Shown: positions 47,801 through 62,800 of the stretch, piece by piece
Numbering within the stretch: position 1 is the first letter of the stretch
Layout: each line of letters opens with the position of its first letter
From: Nemopilema nomurai
Taxonomy: Eukaryota > Cnidaria > Scyphozoa > Rhizostomeae > Rhizostomatidae
Length of the DNA stretch: 64,000 nucleotides
Assembly: GCA_003864495.1 (NCBI GenBank)
Contig: ML133401.1
Location: 4,579,189 to 4,643,188, forward strand
Direction of reading: 5' to 3'
The notes under the pieces: model-generated
Databases searched by the model: none
The model's input: the letters and a program-made list of their open reading frames with translations, nothing else
Told to the model about the DNA's origin: nothing
Translations under genes and position numbers: made by a program

Positions 47801-50800
47801 TCCCTCACACCTGTCTATGGGCATGAATGTTTGGAACATTTGACCACTGCCAGACTAATGGAATCCAGTGCATGCAAGCCCTTGGAGTCTTTTTGCAAAC
47901 CGTTGGATATAGTAGCTAGTGCCAAAGTCAAATATCGATTACTATTTCAAGTGCATTCTCCGTCTGTCTTTTGACTTCAGATGAAACATCGTAGTTTCTT
48001 TATCTCTAGGCTCCGTGTTATGGTCGATGGAAAGAGAGGGAGACACTCTGAAGTTGTAACTGCAGCAACACCAAGCACCACTCCAAGTGCCCCAAATTTG
48101 CCAAAAGTGACACAGAAGACTAAGACCAATTTGCTTCTTAAGTGGAGTGTATGCTCATTTGATTTTGTCTTTGTTCTTCTTCCCTTGTAAAATTGTGTCA
48201 TAAATACACTTATTTTCATTCGATTGGTAATGCCTGTTTTTGTTTACGTGAAGCAACTTGAAGCAATAGTCCAAGCCTGATTCGCACAATGATTGAATTT
48301 TGACACAAATGTGACACGAAATGCCAGAGCCTGTCCTGTCAGATAACTGCCACGAAATATTCTTAGACTTCTCATTTTCATCCGATTTTTTGTTAGGCCC
48401 CATACGATGGTGGATCCGCCATTACTGCCTATTCTCTGCAATGGAACGGGGTGCGTACAATGATTCAGTAAATTGTACTATCACTGCATCAAAAGTACAA
48501 TGCCTGACAATATTGTTGGATTACTAACGACAATTCTTTGAATAGCATCCATTGATCTAACTCCAATGACCCCCCCCCTTTTTTGGCTATCATTCGTACG
48601 TAGTTATTCGTTGGCCATCTTGAATGACCCGACCACCTGCTCAGATTCATTGACAAAACGGAAAGTAATGTGTGAATATATAATATTGAAAATAAAATAT
48701 TGCAATGCAATATGCGATAAACCAAATTTTAATTCAAATAACCGGATTCGATGCAAGCAAAAGAAGTTGTCTGAACCAGATATTTCTCTTCTACAGGGCA
48801 GAGCTGAGACAGATTTTGAGGAAGTGTACAATGGCCCAGAGAGACAGCACAAACTGGCACACAAACTGCCTCCCAGCACACTGTGTAAATTTCGACTCAG
48901 AGCATGCAATGTCAACGGATGGAGGTGAGCCAATCATTCTTGTCTCAGTCAATTGATATGAATTCACTGATCTTCTTTGAAGGTATTGGTCATTGGAGAT
49001 ATTCTGGACCAGAAATAGTAAAAAGTCCGCGATGACAACTTTTGCAAATTTGCACTTTGGCCATGGCGAACATCTGTTTATTGTTACGTATCGGTTTTTT
49101 GAAAGAAGAACGGTTGTGCCAATTAAGTCCACTTGTCGTGTAATAGTGACAAGGATCAATTAGCAGTTTCAAAACAGCGATGCTTCCAATAATTATATGC
49201 GCTGTATTGGTTGCTGTGGTTTGATAATTTTGACCAACATCAATTACGGATTCAATGAAATTCAACGAAGCTGTTTAGAGAAGCCCTTAAGTATCAGATA
49301 TCACCAAAGTTTCATAAACTTTCAGCGATGATTTTTATATTTAAGTTTTGCTCAATTTGTTTAAAACCTCCATTCGCAAGAAAGCCTTGTCAGTGACTGA
49401 TGACGGAGTTCCAAGAATGTCAAATAAAATATTTCAATTTTTAGTAAATATGTATTAGTGATACTAAAAAGAAACTAATTTGAACTATAATTTGTTAGTC
49501 TCGAATATTCTTAAGAAATAAAAAAAATGAAAATTCCTTAGCTTTATAACCAAGTTGATGCCTTATTTTTGCTTGGCAATATGCAACTGGTTTTCATCTA
49601 GTTTGTAGATTTCCTGCTTAATGTAAATCATGGGGTTTTGTAACGGGACCTGTTCCTAAAGCTTGTGCCTCTTGAAGGCTTGCTTTTTCTGCAGACACAT
49701 AGATACCAACAAACCCCATCAAAATTCACCTACTTATCTGGAGGACTGTATGATTAGCTCACGGTACTAATTCTACACGAGGAAATTCCTTCTTGCTACC
49801 GGTGGAGCGGAAGTATTAGAGACACTCCCAGATACCGAGTGTGACATGCAAGTTGAGGTGTTACCCTCAGTCGGATCAAAAGGTTTTCGACTGGGAAACC
49901 AAATCCGGTTTTGAGGCAGCAGGTCCAATCTGCGGTAAAGCTGATGTCTGTTAACAATTCGTGTCTGATGACAGTGTCAATAGGTCGATCAAGTTCCTCA
50001 TTTAAAGTCTGGATCGTCGATGCCCGGTCGTTAGCCGTCGCAGACTCTCGGTTAACGTCGTCGCATATAGACGGTTTCTCCCAGGTAACGATAGATAGCG
50101 AAAAATGATCCTTATTTCAGTGCAACGGGTCCAGTAAATGCTACTACTACGTGCTACTTGGAAAATATAAAATGGGATATCGGTGAACAAAAGCCAGTGT
50201 TGTACGAGATGTTTGCAACCTTGAAGCGTATGAAAAATTACTTAGGTATAGAAAAATTTTGCCACAGCAATGGGAATACCCAGAGTGCTGTGTCCTGTGA
50301 AATTGGGATATCGTTACAGAACACGTTTTAAGAACTTGCCCACGTGTATGTAACGGATGGTCCTCATTCAAAAAGGAGTTCACGCTTGAACAGAGGGGGG
50401 AGGGTGGAAAATTTCGTTTAAAGGCACCGGCCACCCTGCCACACAATGTCGATGATTTTATTTAGATTTAATCAAGTTTGTCTTTTTTACCTAGTGGCTA
50501 CAGTAAAATCCTCGAATGCATGACCAGCGCCTGCCTACCGGACCCTCCTGAAGCCCCGCAGCTTGTTAAGGCCACATCGACGACTCTGTCTCTACAGTGG
50601 ACGCAACCTAAAGACAATGGAGGTAATTGATTTTGTTTCTTGGAAGGATTTATTTACTCACGTGACTTTTTAAATGATTAGTCAATGGCTAGTTAGTTTC
50701 TATAAGCTCTAAGCCCCCAGAACAGAACAAAAAGTCCCCAAATTGAAAACAATCGTTTTTGTATGAAATCAAAGTTACTTTTAGTATTGACTTTTTAATC

Positions 50801-53800
50801 CACTCGTAGCAATAAGTATTTGTTTTATGTTACCCTCGTTAGGTAGTGGTTGGTTCCTTAAATGACTGGGTCAGCATTTTATGGCTCGTTTATCGTCACC
50901 TTTATTATTATCCCGGGTAGGCCTAAATAGGCCTGAGTAGACCCAAGGATTTTTATTAGAATTTTTTGGGCCTGTTTCTGAATATTAGGGTACCAATTAA
51001 AGATTCTTTGCTTTGGTTTAGAGCCGGTGATATTGCTTGTTTCGCGATGCCGTTGGTAATCCGTATAGAGTCTTGTATTCCAAGCGAGATCGCTTCTTGT
51101 TTTGAGTCCTCCCACCAATCTTTGTCTTCTGTAAGCTTTTGAGTTTATTCCCGTTTGGGCTATGATTATGCATTTCAAACTTTGCCCTGTCTTCCCATAG
51201 ATATTTTTGTTATCCGTCTTTGTATCAATCAGTGTCCTGTGTCAACAGTTCATTTTGTGCAAGATATTTTTTCTCTTTCTGTTTGTTTAGCTCTCGTTGC
51301 AAGAGTGTCAGCAATTAGTTGTATATGCCATTCAGTTGTAGCTTGCTAATGAAAAACATTGCCTAGTATCGACTGTTTATAATTTATCCTGTTTGACATG
51401 GGGTCATGGTATCTAACACGGCCAAATCAATCAACAAACGGTGTTTTTGAGGGGATAGCCGATTAAATAATGATTTCGATTATCTCCTAGGAAAATTCAT
51501 TTTTCTAAGGCTTTTTGTAAGCATAGTTGTGGTTTAGTTAAGTTTAAGGGAATCTGACAATTCTGAAGTTTTTATCTCGAGAATTTCATGTCGCGATCAA
51601 TCTTATCTTTGATCGTTGTTATCGAAATTTTGTTCAGAGAAGGAAAATCAGTTTTTATCCTGGATTCAATGTCAAGGCAAATAGTGCTTGAAGTTGGGTG
51701 GCCTTGGAGCGAAATGCCGCTTACAATTTTGCCTTAGACCGCAGGCGGGATCTTGGAAAAATGTCTCCTGAGCTGGGAAAAGGGGGTTTTCGGGTTTTAA
51801 ATCGCCTTGAATTTACGCACACTCCTCACCCAGTTGCTAAAAGGTGTCCTTTAGTATTTGGCTGAATCTTTTATTCAAAGATCGTCCCCTAAATCAAAAC
51901 AAAATAAATTAAGAGCAATGTTCGTAGACCCCCAAGTGCCCCTTTCAAATAAAAAATTGTGAATTATCTTGTGCCCCTTTTTGGTGCGTCTTTGGTACTC
52001 TTTTCTGTTAATGCATAACTATATGTGTATATTTACTTTAGTTGACAAGCGCCTGAAATGCCCCTTTTTCTTTTAGCGCCCATAACAGAATATCGGCTCG
52101 AAATGGACGATCAAACTTCGGTGAGTAGTAACACATCTCTGCTTGCGTCAGTGCTAGTGAAACTGGAGCACTATATCATTATCTATTGGCTTTAATTACA
52201 CCAATTTAGTGAAGCAGAAAGGGTGGAGCGTTTCTTAAAAGGGGGAGCTTTTCAATATGGGAACTTTTCATTTTCCATATACATTTTCAAACTAAAACTG
52301 CAAATAAAAATTTCTCCATTGTCTAATTAATATGTAATTGGGTAGCCTGAGATAACATAGAAAAAGACTATTACAAACGCGAAACGGAGTTTAGAAAAAG
52401 GGAACAAGTTTATTTGTTTTTTGTCTGTTTTGGAAGTTGCCGGTGAAGAAGCACAGGGCCACACCAAGACTTTGTTTCCGCGGCAGAAAATACATTTTAG
52501 TCCACCCAATTATATAATCTATACACAACACAGAATTACTTCTCATCTTAAAGGCATTGAGTTATGATAAACGGAAAGCGTATACCCAAATTGCAAAAAT
52601 TGCTGAGTCATTATGATCAAGCAAACTGCACACATGATGTTTTAACCTCGCAGTTGATGTCTGATCACATGAAAGCCGATTTATCACATGAAAACAGACA
52701 ACAGCCCGAGGAAAACCGCTATTTACCATGACTCAATGCCTTTAATATCATCACAAGAAAATAATTTATAACCTTCGCCATGCCACGAATTTATGCTACT
52801 CTCAAATGAGATGAGCCAATTCTTTTGTTGGACAACATTTGTAAATACAAATATATTTCAGGGGGGCGAAATAAGAAAATTCGGAGGGGGTGCTGAGGAG
52901 AAGGGGCCCTGCCCTGTATACTTAAATGTGTTCTACGGCACTGAGAACTATGTAACATGGAATTTTCGTAGGATTCAGAATCCTATTCTCCAAGCATTCA
53001 ATTCTCGGTCGGTCGCCTACTAGCACAGCTAATTGGTCTGCCAATCAGTGAACTCTGACGTGGAGTTCTGAAACCGCATTCGGTGTTGCGAATGGGATTT
53101 CAAGAATTTCAGCCAGTGAAAAACTGCATCGTGTCATTGACTGACAGAGTACAATGATGAATAGTACAAACTGACCGACCGCAAGTTGATACTTGAAAAA
53201 GCTCGGCTTGTGAAACGCTTGAAGAACAGAGAAAATTTCCAAAGAATCTCTTTGCAGTGATGGACATCAAAAGAGCTTCCTTTGTCGTTGTTCTTTTCCG
53301 TACACAGTTGGGCGTTTTGAAGATGGCTAGAGAGGCCTATTTGAAGCTCACGAAAATATCCATTGAAAACAGTGAAAGGCTAGCGATACTGACACAGCGA
53401 TTCTGTTTATTGAAAAGCTTTGCATGGATGTAATATGACCTGGTTCTGTGCTGCGTTGCTGTAAGCCTATAACGCTGAGTCAAGCTCTGTGACCCCTGAT
53501 TATCACAATTAAGAATTATTTTTTACGGCTTTCTGGTGCTCTTGTTTTGATCTGCGGAGGAAAATAGCGTCTTATCCAGTTTAAGACGGCATTCTTTTCA
53601 TGTAAACTACCACTGGGACTGCTTCGAATAAGAAGGAAACGACTCAGCTACATAAGAGGTTTTTGAAACTACCTGCAAATGACTATTAATTATCCCCCAT
53701 CAAAACTCTATGGAAAAAATATTTTAAGTTTAGGTTCAAATTGGCATAATTATTGGGGATGGAAGAGAAAGAATTTAAAGCGAATGGTCCACTTTCGTCC

Positions 53801-56800
53801 ATGCCTCCAGTTCGTGCCTGTTGTTCGATTTTCCTTAGCTGTTTGAAGCAGAGGTCGGGGTCTAAGAACGTAGATTGTCGTTTGTTAATTGAAGCTAAAA
53901 TGGCTGTAGGACAACTTTTTGTAACCCACTTAACTATTATCAATGGACAAAGAGGAAAAGACGCCAGAATGAATGGTGTTTGCTGATGATTACAAGGGAG
54001 CGAGGTGGCTTGTTGCCAGAAAGAACAGTTCTGTATTCGTGTTCCCTACTTAAATGTGAAACCAGAACTCTGAATTGCGTTAAAATGATCTCTAAACCTT
54101 TCCCCACAAAGGAGCAACGAGTCCATAGAAAACCACACTCATTATTTCAATAAGGTAAAGCTTTGGTGAGATGGTTTCAATGGATATCTTAGAGATCAAC
54201 TGAAAACTCGATATCGTTTCTTTTGTGCCAAAGGGAACTAAAAAAGCTGCCCTGTTTCGTGGAAATCAGACAGTCGAGGACACATTAAACGACTCATTCT
54301 TTTTTGTGGGATGTATTGTTTTTCGCCACTTTTACAATCTTGAATTTCCCTTTACGTATTGTTCTTTCAGTAAAACAAGGCAAGTTATTCACTCGACCGA
54401 CTGAGCCCTCCGCAGGCAAAATAGCTCCATTGTTTTCGAATTATGATATGAAATTGTGCCAATTGACTTAAGTCCACCTCAAATCAAATCCAATTTTCTT
54501 CGAAACTCCATATGGCTATTTCCGAGCTGGTTCTCATGATTATCATAATTAGCATAAGTAATGAGGCTAGCTCAGTTTTAATTTATGCGATGCACTCTTC
54601 GCATTGTCTGATTTCACGGAAATATTTGGATGCAGGGGTAGAAGAAAGAATATGGTTGTTAAAAAAATTAAACAGTTATAATCTGCATTTCATCAGGGCC
54701 TTAAAAATTTGAATTTAAGTTGCCTACTGATTTTCTTATGGATGCGACGAACTATTGATTTGGAGGTTATGAACACCTTATATGTGAAGTCGACTTTAAA
54801 GAAGAGAAACTGTATTATTTGCTGCATTATGAACGTCATTTCATTAGACTTTGCACAATTCCTCTTTTATTTAGACTATCAGTTCGCTTTAAGCTTTACA
54901 TTTTAGAGTCTCCCATGGTTTGTTTGAAGGTCGAACAATTGTGTTTAATCCTCATTACAGCTCCTGTCGCAGATCTTAAAGTCGAGACTTAATTTCATCC
55001 CTATCTACTTGATTTCAGGACTACGGTTTTAAGCCAGTTTTTTGTGACGACAAAAGGAAATTCACCTGCACAGACTTACTACGAGATACGACCTATAGGT
55101 TTAGGGTAAGTAAACACCCGATTTGATATTTTCTTTGGCCCCCTTTCCCTGGGTACCATTGGGTAAATTCAGTCCCTGTTAATAGATTTTCCAACCCCAA
55201 TGGTCTGGCTATCGTGGGGGTAATAAAAGCCCTTAACTTACTAGCTTTTCTAACCCCAATCTTTTTTATGAATATTGAATTGTTTGAAGTACAAGGGATT
55301 CAATAAGCATTTTACATAATCAAGGGTGTTAGCGCCAATTGAAGCAGAACAACGCACATTAAGACCCAGTCTAAAAATCCTTAAAAATGAAGATCTCTGC
55401 GACGCTTGATGTTTTCTTGGTGTTTGTGTTTGTGGAGGTTTCAGTTTTAATGACGTCATCTTTATTATGTTTAGCTTTCCGCCTCAAACATAAGCGGTAC
55501 AAGTAAGTACAGCCCTATCATAGCGTACAAAACACTACCCAAAGTTCCTTCCAAGATTGACAAGCCGCGATTGGTTGGCAAAGCAAAGACTCAATCTTTC
55601 ACTGTCTGTTGGGGTAAGAATTTTGTCTTTCAACGCTCGTCAATTTTAAGTTAGTTTTCACAATATCTTCATAAAGGGTTACTTTTGACGCCTCGTTGTC
55701 TCGTTTTTGATAGTATCTCCCTATCCGTTTTTGATAGTATCTCAATTGTTATCTGTCTCTTGATCTCCTCCATCTCTAACTCTCTTATCCAACCCTTTTA
55801 TTTGCCTAACTTGGTCTAGCAGTCTTTGCTCTGACACCTGAGCAAGATTTCTACTTCGCCAGATATTTATCATACGTTTCCTGTAACCCCTCTTGTTTGG
55901 CTCGCTCGCGACATAGCACTCCATCACCATTCTGTTGCCTTCCCTTGTCCACTGATTTCTAGTTCTACTCCTTACTGTTGATTCCGCAGTAGCATGATAT
56001 CGACCGAGGCCGGCCGGCGTAGCTTTCTGTTTTTGTTGTTTTGAAAGCTATTCCTATGAAGTTTTTTCATCTGTATCTTCCTGTAAAGAGTACCATATTC
56101 GTGTGTTATTTATGTTTTGTCTTTGCACGCCCATTGAATGATAACAGATAATTTAGTTTGTCTGAAATAAAATGTCATCTTTTTCAACCCTCGTTATTTA
56201 AATTTAGTTTCATACTTGCTTTCATCCACACTATCTCAGTTTTCAACTTTTCATGTACTGACGTTCCACTGAATTCATTTACAAGAAAGTCATTAATAGT
56301 TGTATATCAATGTTTCAAATGCAATCTATCTTTGTGTGTTTCCTTCAACTAGAACCACCTCGAGATACAGGAGGCCCTGAGCTTGACTGTTACATTGCTG
56401 AAATTTGCGATGCAAAAGGTTTGTTCAATTGACATCAGTCTATCCAGTCTATCCAGCAAAATGTGAGTTAAGGTTATGAAATGATTTAATAAAAGCAGCC
56501 ACCAATATATTTTATTGATAAAGTCATAGTCAGGACCTTACTAAGCAAAATAAAGTACCGAATATTTGACCTTTCTACATATTAACTTCTTTCGATTTCT
56601 TTCTACATGGCCTTTGAGAATATTTTGCTCGACAAAACGTGGGGTGGGGGTTTGAGCCCCCGGGCACCTATAGTTTCACCGGCTGTGATCTCCCTTGGCT
56701 GGAAATTGACTCCGGATCGATATCTTTTTATATAAGAAGTATAGGATATGGTACCTATCCTGAGAATGGATTGTTATTTTTAGACGGTGAACTTTTTGAA

Positions 56801-59800
56801 GACTACAGTGGTATCAAATCGGAATACACTGCGTCCGACTTGAAGCCCGGACACACGTACAAAGTGCGGGTATATGCTGTTGGCATTGGTGGCCGCAGTG
56901 AGGTATGAATTGGCCTTTACTTCTAGTGTATACCGTAAATCCTCGAATTATAGCCCCCTGGGGGCTTATTTATTTTTGATATTTTTGGATGGGGGCTTAT
57001 TCGAGAAGGGCTCATTCAAGGGGGGGGCTTATAAAATTACCTGAAACATGCCACATAAAAAGATAATTTTTGAAATTTCTTTCTTTTCATAATATAAAAA
57101 ATAATCTAAGTATAAAGTAACATTTGATTAAATTATTAACCAAATTTTTAAATTTTTGTGGTAATTCACTAAATACCATAGGCAACCTCAGAAGTCGAAA
57201 ATCAACAAATCGATGGGGGCTTATTCGAGGGGGCTTATTCGAGGGGGCTTATTGAAAGTTTGTAGTTCTTTGGTGGGGCTTATTCGAGGGGGCGGGGGGG
57301 CTATTCGAGGATTTACGGTAATTAAAGATCCGGCTCAATTATTTATCAGATATTGAAGGCATTTAGCTATTAGAACTTTGCTAGTGATCTGGCATTGATG
57401 ATTGAAACTTTCCACTTAAAGACTGCTTTCCAATTTTGAGAATTAAGAAGGTTTATATTATTAGCTTGTTTGATAATAATCTCATGTGCTTGATTGTTTG
57501 TCAAGCCTTCTGTGGTGTCCTTGATTCAAGTATTAATTGTCAAACAAAAGTTTGTGCCAAGAATGCTATTGTCTTATTCGAAACCGCTATGTCAAATGTC
57601 CTTTTAGGCAGATCATAAATGTCCATACTTTGACAATACTACTTACTATTAACACAACTTGCATTGGCCTTTCAGGTTGATGGAACAGATCTTTCCTATT
57701 AACCTTGAGCGTACATTAATTAATTAAAACTTTTACTAACTATTTTTTTCAGCCTTCTCCATTCTTACACGTCACAACTCAACCAGTTTGCCCCTGCACA
57801 CCAGATCCCCCAAGACTGTCCACCCGCTTCAAACAGGAGCCAACGACAATCCATATCGATTGGGGTGAGTTTGACTTCCTTTACATTCCAGCAGTCACTT
57901 TGATGTCACCCCTTTACAAGCTTTGATTAAATTGACATGTTGTTGTCTTGTAACCTGAAACCAGGGCCCACGCCACCGGGGGGATCGGGGGCCATAGATC
58001 CCCCACTTTTTTGCGAAGAAAATTATTTCAATATAGCCATAAAATATAGCAGATTCGATCCACTTAATTCAAGTTCAATTCATTAGCCATGGCACCCCCG
58101 CCACTTTCAATTCCGTGGCGTGGGCCATGGAAACGGATGTAAATGGCGTATACGTGGCAAAGGAGAATAGTGCTTTCATGTGCCCAATTGTCTGTTAAAA
58201 CGGAAATAGCTGAAACCGCGTCAATCGTTAGTTATCCAGATCTCGGTCTGGAATAGCCATAGAATTCCTTCTTAGACAAAACTACGGTTGCCTAATCCCT
58301 TTTGCTACTGTGTAAAGATCAGTTCTTTGTACCACGCGTGTCTAAAGGTTTCTACCCTGGAGGTTTTTTCAAACTTGTCTTTTTAATTTCTTATCAGAAA
58401 GGCAATTGCACAAGTATGCATTCTTTTAGTCGCGCATAAAGCTACACGCTTTCTTTCATAAAGAACCACTCTATAAGGAACCTACATGTAGAAGGCCGAA
58501 ATATTTAAAGAACTTATACTACCATAAACGAAATCCCTAAGGAACTTTTCGATTTGAAAGATTTTTATAACTGCAAGCATCAAGAACTAAAAAGCCGGTT
58601 CCATTCATTTGCAGCCAATACTCGCATAGATTGTTTGCTATTCGTGTGTCAAGTGCTTTATTGAGTAATTTCCGCATATGCTGTCTCGCCCCTCTCTCTA
58701 TTAAGTGTTAAGACTTATTGTAGTCAAATCACCGATAGTGGGAACTCAAGGAACCTTTAAGGAACTTTTGGTATTAAAATCTGATGATTTGAGGTCTACG
58801 AATAAGGAACTTTTGGAACTAGCCTCTAACATTTTTGTATTTATCTTAAGTAATGACACCCCCTACTCTCATCTAGGCCTGCTAGATGTCACAACTTTTG
58901 CCATCAACCTCCCAAGCCTTTTAAAGAAGTTCTTCTTTGTGCCTGTTTTCGGTTCTGTACGCTTCGCCAAAACACTGACTTTTGATACGAATTTTTGAAC
59001 TAGCCTGATTGAAGTAGTTCTCTCTTATCAAGGTGAAAAAATCACCTGCCTTGTGGCAACATTAGCTGCCCTGTCTCTCTTTCTTTTTCTCTCTCATTGG
59101 CATAGTCTCTTTCTAGCTTAGAAATCCTCGTCAAGTATCGGTATTTAAAAGAATAGACGCTAAATGCAAAGAGAAGCATCGACTTTCTATTAGGATTAAT
59201 CAAGGCTCGAAGAGATTTGTCAGGATTCCATCAAGACGTAGGGTATTTAATTTCCTGTTTCCTTGTGCAACTAGCACGCCGCGAATGGGATTACGATCTT
59301 AGAGATTGTAGCCATTTGTTTTGATCTTGTCTTTCAGACTCACCAAATGATGATGGTGGCTCTCCGATATTGAATTACATTTTACGAATGGGTTGGCCAA
59401 ATGATGAAGGTAATGACACGCTTGCGTTGCCGCATTGTAGATTATGCGAAGGAGCTGCACAATTTTTCGATCGATTAAGCCCGTCTTTAAATTATGTGTT
59501 AGACAAGCTAAGAGGGCGTTTTAATGGAATTTGTCCAGCCAGCTGCTCGGAAGACAAAACAAACATAAACCACACTTTTTTCTGTGTTCTTTGATTGCGT
59601 ATCTAAATCCTTTTTGTGTTTGTTCATGCAACGAATTGAGAAAGTAGAAACTCGTAAAAGAACCTTACTCGTGTTGCAAGTTTTAAGTAAAGTTTGGAGG
59701 ACAGAATTTTTAGGCCAGTGCTTATTTTAATTTTTCAGGTCGTCAGCATGAAAATATATATGAAGGCCAGAGGCGCCAGTATTCAGCCGTGGGGTTAAAG

Positions 59801-62800
59801 CCTGGGGAAAAGTACATCTTTAAAGTTTCGGCTGTAAACAAGGCAGGGGTGAGTCCGCTCAATGTTAGTACACCCGTGCTTTCGTGAAAGGATCAGTGAT
59901 TCTCTAAAGTTGCTAACAAGGCATCCAGGGGAGAACCCTTGAATTCGATTTAAACAAGCCTTTTAAAAACATCATGTGGAATATATATCAAATGATAAGT
60001 TATTACTACAGCTTTCGACAGCTGTTTGCATGTAACTTAAACTGACATGCACAATTCATCAAAGTATTTGAAGAGCCACACAAAGACAGCCTGTTTATCT
60101 AGAATGTGTCTGTTAAAGAGCTCCACTTTTTGTCATTATACTTAGAGGCAATTTGATTACACTTTTGGCGTTGACACTTTTAATTAAATGAACTATATTA
60201 ATATTTGATCAGAAATTAGGCTGACCTACCCATTTGTTGAATTGCGGTGAATTGACGGAAAAATCATAGGTCATAGTATTATTTTCCATTATGTACAAAG
60301 TCATAGAAGAGCTGAGAGAAGATGATATAGTTTTTAATTCACGAATCTTGAACTTGTTTCGATACCTTCTTAAATGTAGTATTTGAGTTGATTTAGCCTA
60401 TCATTTTTATAAAAAGAGGAATATTGTTTTTTTTATGGGGATCTCGAGGGGGTCGTAAAGACTCAAATCTCCAGATTTGGGAACCAAATTGATACAGCAT
60501 TTATTTATAAAAAATTTATGAATATTAGGTATTTAGGTATTTATGAATAAAACAATTTATCGTAAATCTGCAGGAGTCCGTATAGGCCTAATCAAGTAAC
60601 GGTTGTTATTTTCAGTCGAGTCCGTGGTCCGACTTCGCAGAACTTTTTACGGCTGCTGGCCCACCCGATGCACCCGAGGCCCCAACGTGCCCTTGCAAGT
60701 CAGCCACCCACGTGAAGCTGGAATGGCAGGTGGGTTTCAAACGCTGTTAGGCATCGAATCAGCCTGCGATTTTATTGTACTGTATACTGTTGTCGCGCGA
60801 GTCAGAGAATGAGATGGTCGGCTGCAATTTCATTGTGAGAAGAGTCGTTCCAAATGTATTTAATGTGTAGGGTGCTGTGTTCACATTGAATGCTTCACAG
60901 GAAAATATGCAAGACCTTCAAGAAAATAAGAATCAAGAAAGTAAAATGTAAAGAATGAAAAAGGTATAATGTAAAGAATGGAAAAGGTTAAATGGAAAGA
61001 ATGAAATAGGTAAACAGTAAGGAATGAAAAAGGTAAACTGTAAATAATATAAAGGTAAAATTTTAAGAATGAAAAAGGTCAAAGGTAAAGAATAACAAAG
61101 GTAACATGTAAAGAATAAAAAGGGTAAAATTTTAAGAATGCGAAGGGTGAAATTTAAAGAATATAAAAAGGTAAAATGTATAGAATGAAATATATAAAAG
61201 GTAAAGAATGAAAAAGATGAAATTTAAAGAATGATGATCCTTCACCTATTGTTGCATCAAGACACCTGCTTGTAAAGTATAAATATAAAATCACCAATCA
61301 TCTTTAAACTACCAGTTTGGAAAAAACATCTAATAATACTCGCCATTTCATAGGGGCCAATTTCGTTTGAAATAGCGTGGTCTTTTTGCCAGTCATTCAA
61401 AAAAATAAACCAGTTTAAATTCATTAATACATAAAAACCAGTCATTAAATCTATTCATTTCTTGGAATTATCTTTCCCTCTAAACACATCACTAGCTCTC
61501 AAAGATTTAGAGTTCCAAATATTCTGTAAAGACGAACATTAGACGTATACGACAAAAACCTAGTACAAACATCGCTTTCTGAACGATGCGGATTTGATTC
61601 ATTTTAAAGCACCGATAATGGTTTGAAAGTGGGTTGGTTGAGACTGCAAAAGATAATATTTTAACCAATCTTGTAAATTATATCTTTCGTTGCTATTTGT
61701 TGATTAAAGCAGTAAAGGACCCACCCACTGCTTCGTCGCATATTTGATTTGTTGTCCTTGCAACACTAATACAGTAAATCCCCGCATATAAGAACCTACG
61801 TTTTTGCGGTTCAGACTGAAATAAGTTCTTATTGGAAAGGTACTTGGATTAACTTCAGGGTATGATGGTTCTTATCGAAGTATTCCTTACTTTGAATTTT
61901 AGGATTCATAAAATATAGATGCATTCAATTTTTCTCCAAAATGTAGGAAAAACAGCCTCTAGGTTCTTTTTTTTGTAGGTTCTTATATGCGGGGATGTAA
62001 TGTCAATAGGTGCCTTTAATTTTTTGGGCACCTGACTAGAGTCGAATTCCGATAAAGTGCAGTGGGCACTCGGGTCAATCATTAGTTATTTTACAGTGTT
62101 AATTGCGGAGAGGCGTGCGTTTGCGGCGTTATCTCCGTGTTGCATCCGGCTCTGTTATGCTCTATTTGCGTCCTGCGCTCAGGTTTATCCTCGTAACAAG
62201 ACTTCGCGATGTCACTTTCCCAGCATTGAGACTCCAGCTGCTCCGCATTATTCTATCAGTACATCTCAAGACATTTTTATTAGGAATTTTCAAAATTCTT
62301 CACTGATTTTTTTTTCTGGTCTAAAACATTTTCGCTGAAGATTTAGAATTCCTCAATTTGTAGGGTAAACTTCTTTGATTGTTTTCCACAGCGAATCTGG
62401 TTTGTGCTTGTTTTTCCTTTCAACGCGTCTCAAGTTATCTTTGTTCTTCCACAGGAGCCTGAAGTCCATGGCACGCCAGTCACAGGGTTCATCGTGGAAC
62501 AACTACAGGACAATTCTTTCGTGAAGGTAAATCACTCGCCAAAAGTCTTGTGTATTTCTAGTTGACGGGGAAGACGTTGACTTTAGGGGCACCTACTAAA
62601 ACGAGTTCACGCTTGTCCTAAAAGGCGTAATAGCAGAATAGTTGCCGCTACCCCCTTAGCTAGTCGTGAAGTGTGGTATGTTCGGTGAGCGTTTCATATA
62701 CTACGGGGGTACCTTAATTGATTACCCGTGTTTTGAAGTGGAGAGTTTTGTTTGGTATGGGATTTCTAAGATTAGGTTTTCAGTTGACATGTATTGTATA

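Noticed and set aside
50879..51178. 99-codon minus-strand frame in FNDC3 intron 8
   Set aside because: Basic, somewhat protein-like, but no motif recognised and no flanking element ends.
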